Shown in pieces: positions 11,013-23,000 of a stretch of DNA of 64,000 nucleotides. Position 1 is the first letter of the stretch, and every line of letters starts with the position of its first letter. Origin of the DNA: Forficula auricularia (taxonomy: Eukaryota > Arthropoda > Insecta > Dermaptera > Forficulidae); assembly GCA_024734495.1 (NCBI GenBank), contig JALMQS010000070.1, positions 13,407,295 through 13,471,294 of the forward strand, written 5' to 3'. Both the position numbers and the translations under genes were made by a program. A model generated the notes under the pieces. The model did not search any database. It saw only the letters and a program-made list of their open reading frames with translations, and had not been told where the DNA came from.

Positions 11013-14000
11013 TCAGGAACCCTCAGTAATAGCCTTTTCCAATTCTGCATGTAATTTTTTCGCTATTTCATGATCTTTTACTCGCAAAAGAATAGGCTTA
11101 GGAGTCTCTTCATTGGGAGTAGCTTTTCCAACAAGCATCACATCTTTTTTTCCCATTAATTTTATTGGAACTTTATCAGTTAATAATAAGTTCACGAGAA
11201 GAGTTCCTAAATTAGTGTCGGCACGAACAATTAATTGTGTTCGATTACTATTGGGAACAAGCTTCAAATAAAGAGTTCCAATTCCTCTTTCTTGATAATC
11301 TGACTCTTTTTTTATAAAAACTTTACATCTGTTTGAAAAATTTAATATAAATGAATTAAAATAAAATTTATCTAGATCAAATAAAAACATATTATGTGAA
11401 ATTCAAATATATTTTATTTTATAAGGAATGGTATGATTGTGTCACCCGCTTAAAATAAATTTTTTTTTTATTTAAATAAGTAGTTTCTCCCTAAGCTTCG
11501 TAAAATTTTTGAACTTTACATTTTTGGGTAATTTGAGAGCCCTGAAGGGGGGGGGGGGGGGGAAAAAGTACAGTTTATTCGTTCTCATAAATTTTAGATC
11601 TCACTTTACATTTTCTTTTTTGTAGTAAAAATTTTAATTGGCGATGATTTTTCCCCTTTAATTTTAGAACAAAAGTGTAAATACAAAAGATGTTCAGATT
11701 TAAAAACTCCATAAATTTTATTGATTCGTTCCTGTGGAATATTGTGAAAATTTAGAAATGAGCTAAACCCCAAAAATTAGACAGACTCAATTAAATTAAA
11801 TTTCATCTTAAAATTGGAATTAATTTTTGAACTAATAAAGAAAACGCAAGTATAGAAAATAAACAGAAATTCAGAATAGCGAAACAATATCATTTAAAAA
11901 TGGCAATGTCAGCCAATGTCCGAATTTCTGATAAAATTCCTGTTGTGGATTGTTTACTTGTATTTTTGTAATATTACAGTCATACGATGTTTATAAATTT
12001 TCTCTTTGAGGTACGGCCATGAAAAGAAAAATCACACGATATTAAATCGAGCAATCTAGCTGGCCAATTGATTGAACATATAATAATAAAACTTGAGCAA
12101 GATGCGAGGTAGGTTTTATTTTGGGAAACCTACCTCGCATCTTGCTCAAGTTCTATTATTATATTAAAATGTTTCACCTAGAACCAACACCTAACTCCTT
12201 AAAAGTAATTGATTGAACATTCTCACCAATCGAAGAATTTCTAAAACATTGGCCAAGTAATTTATAATCTCTCTCTACTGTAATGTGATGGGTATTCATC
12301 AGGTCGATACGAGAAAATATTTTCTTGATTAGAATAATTTCTAATAAGTGTTTTTGAGTTTTTTTTTTTTGTTTTCATATTTCCACGAGAACGTATCAAT
12401 AATTTTGATGAAGTTAAGGTAGTTGTTTCGCGACAATACTAGCAAAAAGTTAATGCTAGAGTATATAGAACAGACAATAAGGATTCATAGTTCATAAGCC
12501 CAAAACTTTTTTCTGTTTATGTACCAATTCTAGCCAATCCCGTGCTCGTTTGACAAATTTGGCACCATTGTAAGAGATTGAATATTTTTATATTAAAATG
12601 ACAGATAAAATACATTTTAAAGGTCGATTTATTTCTATAAAAATCGTTTTGTTATTTTTTAACAAATGTAATCAACGCCTATTATACACCTTATGAAAAT
12701 TATAATTTTGAAAAAATCTTGCGCATGCGCGCTTTATACATCTTTCGCGGGTTAAATAAATGCGCTGTTCCCAAATTGTTTTTAGGGTAATTTTTTTTAT
12801 AAATTTTTCATTATTTATTCCTTACTAGTTGACGCCCGGGCAAATGGCTAGTCGTCACCTAGCCCCTAGCGAGGAGCGTCTCATTTTATGGTTAAAATTT
12901 ATATATTATATTTATATTGATTTGATCAAAAATTTAAATAAATTTAAAAAATAATAATAGTTTTGAAAATAAATTGAAAATGCAAATAATTATAGAATAG
13001 GTATTAAAACAGTAAATGAATTATATATTATTTGTCAAAATTGTTCCCTTAACCAAAAATAATATTGACAGTTGAAAGATTTCCAAAAAGCTATTATCGG
13101 CCATCTTGTTTGTTTTCTTTTACCTCCCAGAGAGGCGCTGGCGTTGTTTCCTCCGAAAAAAAAAATATTTTTTTACATGCCACAGATGTGATATCTATAA
13201 AAACACTATATATAAAAACACTCGTGTATTTATTTGAATGGAATGTAGTGTGAAAATTTCAAAGAAATCGGTGAAGAACTTTCGGAGATCCTTCAACGTA
13301 TCACTTAGGCGTAACAGTACATTTTTATTTATATAGATAGATTATCTCAGAAACTGTGTTGTAACTATGAATCAAAATTGTCTTAAAATATGTATTGGTT
13401 ATTGTTTAATGTTGGTTTAGTTTTTTATAAAAATGATAAGGGTTTCTTAATTAAAATTAAATATGTATGTAAATTTTCCGATATCCCGTATAGTGCAATT
13501 GTCTATTTTTGAAATTTAATATGTCCGGAACTATATTGTTCATAAATTTCGTTTTGCCACCAATCGATGCAAAAGTATTTAAATAATAATCTGTCTAAAT
13601 TTCAAAAAATCCTAAGAAAACCCATTTGGCGGAACAACTACCTTAATATCCAAAGCTAAAGGCAAGGCTTTCGAAAAATATTTTCAAACATATGTTACAA
13701 TCTTTATTTAATTCATTTCTTATAAAGCAAAATATTATATGAATTTTCTTTGTAAATACATCAGATTACCTACCTCTGACTATATTTCGCATCATCCTCT
13801 ATTACTGGAGTGAATTCATTTTTTGGTGGCTCATCAGATGTTTCTTCTTCATTTTTTACTTCACTTTCGGTATTTTCTTTAGAAGTTGTTGCAGGTGTCA
13901 TAAATGAAAATCCCGAAGGAGTTGTAGAGAGAGAATTCGTTTTGCTGGAATCAAAAAATATATTTTAAGTTAAAGATTTAATTGCAACGAAATTTTCTCT

Positions 14001-17000
14001 GGAGAGAGACGGACTGGTAGAAATTTTAATTGAATGTAATGGAAGGCAGCCCAGAGGTAGTGAGGAAAGAAAAAATTAACACATATCAAATAAGGTGTAC
14101 ATTAGAAAAGGAGGAAAAAAAAATTGTTTTTCTATGCCTTTGTTAAAAATGAAGAAAGTTTTTGAACACTACTATGGAGAGAAGAAGGAAACATTTTATT
14201 TGTTTCATTCATTGACCCTTTGAAACCCTGAAGAAGGAGGGAAAAATCCTCCGAAACGTCGGTTTGAAAGGAAAGGAGGAAGGATTCCAATAAATTACAC
14301 CTTATTTGATATGTGTTAATTTTTTCTTTCCTCACTACCTCTGGGCTGCCTGCCTTCCATTACATTCAATTATATATGTTTGTATTTTTTAATAGTTTTT
14401 AAGGAATTTGGTGTTGGTACTTGGTGAAATTTTTTTAAAAATTATTGGATAAAAATACTTGGTAGGTTCGTTTTATTTTTTTATATCTTAATGTGAAACC
14501 TACCAAGTATTTTTATCCAATAAATTTAATTTTTTTTTAATAAAATATATATCTTATTTTTTAAGAGATATTAGAAATTTTCATTTATCTAAAATAAATA
14601 TTAATTGAATAATTATATAATTTTAATAATCTTTAACATTTTGTTTTATTTCTTGACAAAAAATATTTGAATTTAACTGAAAAAATATACTAAAAGAGAT
14701 ACCGACGTGCTTTTTTTAATGATATAATAGTTTATTTATTTATTTAGCGTATGGCTTTACAGAATTATATACAGTCGACTCTCGACAATTCGAAATCCAA
14801 GGGACTACAAGAAAAATTCGAATTATTAAGAGTTTTGTACTAGATGAAGGAGGAGGTATCAGCCAAAGATGGAATCACTGGGTTCAATAAAACACCTTTA
14901 ATGAGACGTTTCAGCCTGAATTTTATTTGGCCATCTTCAGTCAATTAGGTGTTATACACAAAATGCGGTACACATATGTGATCGAACCAAGCCTTGTCAA
15001 AAATAAAAATTTCTTTTAGCTTCATGCGAATTTATAAGCGTGTCTGGACCCAAAAGTTTCAGAATGAAAGTCATTCATTCATTCTGAAAATGTTTGGAGT
15101 CCAGGCACGTTATAAATTCGCATGAACCTAAAAGAAATTTTTATTTTTGACAAGGCTGGTTCGATCACATATGTGTACCGCATTTTGTGTATAACACCTA
15201 ATTGACTGAAGATGGCCAAATAAAATTCAGGCTGAAACGTCTCATTAAAGGTGTTTTATTGAACCCAGTGATTCCATCTTTGGCTGATACCTCCTCCTTC
15301 ATCTAGTACAGTTTCATCACAGCCAAGAACTCTTACAATATTAAGAGTTTTTTTGCAAGGAAATTTTCTCTGGAGAGAGACGGACTGGTAGAAATTTTAA
15401 TTGAAAGTAATGGAAGGCAGCCCAGAGGTAGTGAGGAAAGAAAAAATTAACACATAAAATAAGGTGTAATTTATTGGAATCCTTCCTCCTTTCCTTTCAA
15501 ACCGAAGTTTCGGAGGATTTTTCCCTCCTTCTTCAGGGTTTCATCTAATTAAGAAAAGAAGAAAAAAAAAAAAAAATTTGTCTTTCTATGCCTTTTGTTA
15601 CAAATGAAGAAAGTTTTTGAACACTCCTGTGGAGAGAAGAAAGAAACATTTTATTTGTTTCATTCATTGACCCTTTGAAACCCTGAAGAAGGAGGGAAAA
15701 ACCCTCCGAAACGTCGGTTTGAAAGGAAAGGAGGAAGGATTCCAATAAATTACACCTTATTTTATGTGTTAATTTTTTCTTTCCTCACTACCTCTGGGCT
15801 GCCTTCCATTACTTTCAATTAAAATTAAGAGTTTTTATTATATTTTTGAAAATATGTATGAGCTTACATAGATTTTATATATAGTCTCAAGTAAAAAAGT
15901 AAAAAATAATGAAAACGTCAAAAAAAGAATAAAAAAATTACATATGAATTAACATTGGAATAGATAACATACCTAATTAAAAAAAATTAAGAATATATTT
16001 TTGCTATAAAAATTGGAATTATAAAGAGGGGAATTGGGCTAGTTCAAATTATAGAACGTTCTCTCCCCCTCTTATTACGAAAAGGATTTCGAAGCCAAAG
16101 AGTTCGAATTATCGAGAGTCGACTGTATTAAACATAAGTAGTCAGCAAGATCACACAGATAAAGGAAAATAAAAACAAAAAGAGAAAAAAAATGAAAGGA
16201 AATAAAATAAAATAAAAAAATTGAAAATTACAAAGTCAAAATAAAATCAAGTAGAAGTGACCAATATTGTGGGAAGTGGAGGCTGTGTCCAAACCCTGGG
16301 TAAACAGAGGTCAGCTCATTCCACCTTAATAACAGAATGGCAAACAAAGAACTAAACGTAATATTCCGAAATAAAAGATTGCGTCATAGCCAATACCCCA
16401 AATATTTGGGTGTGGCACTAGATAGATCTCTTGTCATATTTATATCCAAATTTTTTGAGGATACAAATTCTCTTTTAAATAGGTGTTGGTTTTATTCTTT
16501 TTTTTTTGACAAAAAAAAACACATTTATTTTTCTTTATTTTATTGTCACCCAGGAACGTTTCAACATTTACAAATATAATTGAAAAGTTTTTGTTTTGCC
16601 GAGAGTAGCAGAGTTGTTGATTCACAAAGAGAAACAAAGGGGTTGTCCTTTGCTTGATGCAAATAAACATACACACATATATATCGAGAAGATATATCTG
16701 TATATATATATTTGTTGTAGCCAGTGTCGCTAGATGGCAGTACCCTAGCTCATTAGAAGAATTAAAACTTAAGTTTATTAGCAAATTAATTAAAAGGATT
16801 TGAAATTAAATAAAATTAAATAAATTGAAAATGTGATAAGATTATGTTCAAAAAAACACATTAACCCTATCATAAAAATAATTGATAAACAAATGTTAAA
16901 TAAAGGAAAAGAATGATTGTAAATACAAGCGAAAATGTTAATATTTTATTATAAACAATAATCGTTAAAAATATAAAATTTGTACTTTAAAATGAATAAA

Positions 17001-20000
17001 TGACTTTTGTTAAAATATACAATTCTTTTAATTCATTAGACAAAGTGACCAAAAGGAAAGTAAGAGTGCCTTTGACAATATCATAGGTAAATCAGGCTGG
17101 TTCAAATCAGTCACTCTTCCTTCCCTGACAATTTCATGTGGACCCAATCAAATGCTTAGACCGCCTTGAAGAATATTCTCGGCAACTCACTCTGATCTAA
17201 AATCGGAGGGTCTGACCATTTGAGACAGACTACCACATATTATTTATTTGTTTGAGACTATAGTTTCGAAGACTTGGTCTTCATCATCAGTCTTTTTTAA
17301 TTATAAATATTTAAAAACAGAAGACTCTCTCATTTTATTTTATTTTTAACCTAAAATAAAAACAATTCTGTTACCATCGACAGTGAAATCTTTTATTCAA
17401 CTAATATAAATGTTTGTTTTTCATGGAGTCAATATCGTATGGATATTGAAAATTTGATGTTCCTTCTTCACTGGTGGTCAGCTTAGAACTAAGTCTCTTT
17501 TTGCAAAAATAATTGTTGGGCAGAAGGATAATGTTACATATTGTGATAATTTCGATGTGTGTGAATTTTTCCCATCTTAAGATTGTTCCAAGGCTGATGA
17601 TGACATATTTGTAAATGTCGAAACGTTCCTGGGTGACAATAAAATAAAGAAAAATAAAAGATAAAAATGTGTTTTTTGTCAAAAAAAAAAGAATAAAACC
17701 AACACCTATTTAAAATAGAATTTGTATCCTCAAAAAATTTAGATATATATATATATATATATATATACTATATATATGTATATAAATAAAAAATTGTCAA
17801 AATTAATCAAGAAATTAATAGATAATAAGTAAAAATATATTTTTCTAGGTGGGTTTCACAAATAAAACAAATATCTGTTTTGAGTTTTTATCTCGATATA
17901 TATTTCGGGTTATGGGCAGGGCGGATCAGGGGGGGCGGAGGGCGATCGCCCCCATAGCGAAAGCTTGAATTTCCAAATCGCCCCGGCCATATTAAAAATT
18001 CGTAGAGACAAAATTCCCAAACAGAATTTGCCGCTTTTACCAGCCAGGTGGCAGACTTATCGTCTAGGCTGCAAACAAAAAACGATATGAATTTAAGTTT
18101 TTTTCCCACAAAGAGACTTCAGGTTAGTTTTATAAAAAATGATTCCAAAAAAAAGAATAAAAGGATTAAGATTGCATCTTGAGTCCACTGAATAAAATTT
18201 GCCCCTGTCGAATAATGAAAATGTTATCAATAATCAACTCGATTTAAAGAAAAATATTATAATAGACCTTTTAATAACAAAGCCAAAAAAAATATATTCC
18301 TAGCCTAGATAATAGCCAAGGTACTTCTAATTTTTTTATTTATCTATATAGGTCATTAGAGACAACTCTAAATTTTCACTGAACAATAGTCTATCTCAAA
18401 AAAAAGAGATTATCCCTTAAAATAATTTAAACAAAGAAAACAATTAAAAAGTTTGTTTTGCCGAGAGTAGCAGAGTTGTTGATTCACAAAGAGAAACAAA
18501 TAAAGCAGAGGACAATCTCTTTGTGAAATAAAACAATCTCTCTCTTGTTCATTAAACCTATAAAAACCTTTGCATTCGAATTTTTGTATTAACTATAATT
18601 CTGTTCTTTCTGAAGATGAGCTTACAGCTCGAAATATATATTATATATTATATAAAATTCTTTGCCCGATACACTCACTCACTCATCATCAAAACAGCCA
18701 GAACCACTGAACATAGAGACATGAAATTTGGAGAGGATATTACATCTATGACATAGGGGCTCACTAAGAAAGGATTTTTCGAAATTCGACCCCAAAATTC
18801 AAAGGAGGCAAAGTGTGTTTTTCACTGATTATTCGATATCTCTTAAGGACGATAAAATATCTACTTGTTTTTTATTTATAAAATACTAAATTAAAATATC
18901 TAAAAACTAATTTCAGGATTTTTGAAATTCGACCCCTAAAGGGGTCAAAAAGAGCAAAATATCTTTGCGATGTGTTTACACTAATTATGCATTTTCAATA
19001 AGAACGATAAGATATCTACTTGATTTTTACTTAATAAAATTCTAAATACAAATATCTAAAAATAATTTCAAGGATTTTTTAAAATTCATCCACCAACTAT
19101 CCAAAATGTGAGTGGGGGCAAAAATTGAAACTCTCTTCTATCTTGATCAAATTTTGTAGAAGTTATTCTTTTTTATTACTTTAAGAAACTATTCATGTAA
19201 AAATCAACTATCAAAAATTGAGTGTATGGGGCGAAGGTGGGGCCAAATTATAGAAATTTTTAGCTTTTTAGTACATTTACTCTTTAGAAAACTGTGGATT
19301 ATTTATTTGCAAATATCTAAAAAATAATTTCGGTTTTTATAATCCGACCCCCCCAACTATCCAAAAATGTGAAGTAGGGCAAAATTAAAACTCTCCGATC
19401 TTGATCAAATTTTGTAGAGTTATTCTTTATTACTTTAAGAAACTATACCTGTAAAAATCAACTGTCAAAATTGACTGTATGGGGGCGAAAGGGGGGAGGA
19501 AAAAATATAGAAATTTTCAGCTTTTTTGTAGATTTACTCTTTAGAAAACTGAGAGTTATTTATTTGCAAATATCTAAATAATAATTTCAACCTCCCAAAA
19601 TGTGAGTGGGGGCAAAAAATTAATACTCTCTCCGAAATAGATTAAATTTTGTAATGTTAGTTTTTAAGACTATATAAAATGTATGCTGTAAAAATCAGCC
19701 AAAATGAGTGAGTGAGGGCGAAAGTGGGGCAAAATATTACAAATATATATATTACAGACCTAATAATCACATACCGAGACGCCGCTCGCCAGGGCCATCT
19801 GCCCGGAGGGCCGAACTGTGAAGGCGTGCCGAAGGCGCGCGCAAGACTCGTATATATATATATATATATATTGAAAAAATTTACCATACATCTTTATTTT
19901 TTAATTTTAATGTGAAACAAGTGACCAAGAATCCTTAACTCATAGTAAATGAATATTACATACTCGTCTAAACTATATCCAAACGCCTCCCACCCGATGC

Positions 20001-23000
20001 GGCAAAGGTCGAAGATAATTTTCTTCTTCACTCCAGGGTGCAACCACAATGAGGCCGTGTAGAAAGACAATTTTTTAAATTAAATTAGGGAACGAAGAAA
20101 ATTTTTTATATTATAGACAAAAGGATCAGCCAGGATTCGAACCCGGGATCTTCGCATGTGCGCTGCAATGCCTTTATAAGAGGTTTAGCTCTTATCCTCT
20201 TGGCCACCGATCCCTGAACCCAAGCCGATACTCAATGTCGGATATATGAATTATAGATTTCATTTTATTTAATCTTTTAATCTCTTCCTGATCCCGGGTT
20301 GGAATTCCGGCTGATCCTTTTTGTCTATAATATAAAATCTTTTCTTCGTTCCCTAATTTAATTACATATAATATTTATTTTGGCTAAATGGTGGGCATCT
20401 ATGTTCCCGAGGCCAATAAAAGAAAAGAAAAAAAAATATATTTATTTACTCTTATCTTTATTAAAGATGTTTCACCTTGCACCAACACCACAATCTCTAC
20501 TAATTGTTTTCAAAAACTTTAACTTCATTATGACAGGGACTGCCGTTGTTCAATCAAGTTGAAACTTTGCATATCTAATTTTTTAGCCAATTGGCAACTA
20601 TTATGGGGGCTGTTAGCACCGCAAAAATTCGAAGTGTGGTTTCTAGTGACCACCTAATAAGCATAATTAACTTTTCCGCCAAAATTGACTACATTTGACG
20701 ATCAATTGTGGCTAAACGCCTGAACCAATTTCAACTTTATTCGTTATATTTTATTTATTGTTTAACGTTATACTCTTTCATTTTTTTGGTAAGAGTGAAA
20801 TTTTTCGGTAGATCTCATGGTTTTTCGAGTTACCTATAAGCAAAAATCTGAAAAAAAATCCAAAATTTTCGTGTTTTTTAGGCCCTCAAAAATTTAGCAC
20901 GAGCCAAGAAACCGTTGCAGCTCATTTACCCAGACAGAAGGGAATATTGCTGCAAGGTTCCTGCAAGGTTTTAATAATGCAATGTAAATATTGCTGCAAC
21001 CTTCATTCTGTCTGGGTAACTCTTATTTGGGATGCCTAACGTCGATTAAATTATTTCCACCTTGTAGATATTTATTAGCAAGCGCGGCCAGAGAGGATCC
21101 AAAAAGTGGTTCAGCCTACATTAAAATTTTCTAGGAAAGCTTAGTATAGGTGTGTGGGTATGCCAAATCTAAGTTCGCGACCTCAAAAGTTTTAGGGACA
21201 ACTTTTGGTGGCCGAAAAACCTCAACTTTTAGGACTTTTTTCAGTTTTTTCATATAACTCGAAAACGGTCAATTTTTTGTAAATAACCCTCCTACAGCGA
21301 GTAAATTAAAGTGGCAAAATTTCGCGGAGTTAAAAAAATTAGAAAATTGGTCCAGTAGTTTGATTTTTTATGGTAATACAAAAAACAGCCCCGGATCAAT
21401 TTTGAATACCTATCCCAAAAACTCGAACTTTTTTCGATTTTTTTTCCCATTGGGCCATGAAGGAGCACGTTTTCGACAGAGACCACTCTGACGCTTTTGA
21501 GGATTTGGATCATATCCTGTCCGGAAAATGTAGGATGTCTATAAATCTAAGAGTTTTATCAAAAAAGTGGTCCAAGTAAACGTTCAAATCAACAAAATTT
21601 CCTACAGAATGAGATAGGAATCAAGTTTCCAAGAAGAGTGGTTTTCATTTTATGGAAGGGAAAACTGCGATTTTTTGCAAAAAATTGCATTTTTCAAAAC
21701 ATCAACCTCATTGCGGCACGGAAATTTAACCATTATCCAATTATGATTAAACTTTGTTTTAATTGTAGCAAATTCTATCTAGTTTAAAAATGTCTAGAGT
21801 CGTCTGCCAAAAATGTGCTCTTTCATGGTCAAAATAGGAAAAAAAATCAGAAAAAAGTGCAAGTTTTAGGGATATTCAAAAATGATCTCGGGGGCTGTTT
21901 TGAATCTTCATAAAAATCGAACGACTGGATTAATTTTTCTATTTCTTATCGAAATTTTGTCTTCTGTAGTACTATAGAACTGATTATTTACAAAATATGA
22001 ACTGTTTTCGAGTTATAATCGAAAAACTGGAAAGTCTTCAAAAGTTGTCCCCCACACTTTCCAGGTCGCAAACTTAGATTTGGCATACCCACACCATACC
22101 AAACGTCCTAGAAAGAAAATATTTTCCCGCAGTGTATGCTTAAGCTGGAAACCCCCCCCCCCCCCCCGATATACTGGGCTTCTGGGCTAGTAAGTATTTG
22201 TTTTGTTCAAAATATGTATTTACTGTTACTGCCTTCGATGGCTGTTGGGATATCATTTTCAATTCAAAAGTTTTTATTTACAATATATTATTCAATTTTC
22301 ATAAGTAGATTATAGAATAAAATAGTGGCATTCATTTTAGAAGAAGCTGTAACTAACATTTTTTTAATTTTAAAAAATATCTGATACATTAATATAATAG
22401 TACATGCAAATTACGTGAAAAAATAACAGGAAATGATTCAGGTAATTATTACTGAAATACCTTTATTGGTACTTCAATAATACTACCCCAAGTTCCCCCC
22501 CCCCCCCCCCAATTCTGTGTTGTTAGAACTATTTCTATACTTAAAATGAGAAAATTCGGAGTTTTCTCAGTTTTTCCCTGATAACTCTAAAACGACTTAT
22601 CAAATCTGAATATCTATAAATATATGAGAGTTTTATCAAAAAAGTGGTCCAGATAGCTTGTTTCAGTCAACAAAATTTACTAGAGAATGAGACAGAAATC
22701 AGTTTCTAGGATGAGTGGTTTTCATTTTATGAAGGAAAAACTGCGATTTGTGCAAAAAACTGCAAACTTCAACTTCATTGCGGCACGGGTTACCATTATC
22801 CAATTAGATGAAACTTTGTTTAAATTGTAGCAAATTTAATCTAGTTTAAAAATGTATAGAGTCGTCTTTGTCGGAAACCTGCACCTTCATGGTCAAAATG
22901 GAAAAAAAATCGAAAAAAGTACGAGTTTTAGGGATATTCAAAAGTGATCCCGGGGGCTGTTTTTTGACAAGCGCGGGTACCTGTTCATAACCTAAATAGA

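Larger units (their letters stand above)
14772..16125. mobile_element. pogo/Tigger-like element, TA target, with nested insertions
   Basis: Left end CAGTCGACTCTCGACAATTC and right end GAATTATCGAGAGTCGACTG are inverted copies, flanked by TA at 14770-14771 and 16126-16127. This matches the terminal style of the pogo/Tigger branch of Tc1/mariner. Little of its own interior remains: two family D-type hairpin elements (14837-15339, 15353-15823) fill most of it. No transposase was seen. Confidence 0.75.

Noticed and set aside
16440..16784. 114-residue minus-strand frame
   Set aside because: Runs through the family C arm and family B tail; low-complexity composition and no domain.
19657..19915. Opposing frames over the GC-rich module
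   Set aside because: Short overlapping frames caused by GC-rich repeat text; no conservation signal.
20123..20213. Functional tRNA gene
   Set aside because: Extra nucleotides after the D-arm, C at position 33, and a SINE body repeated next to it.
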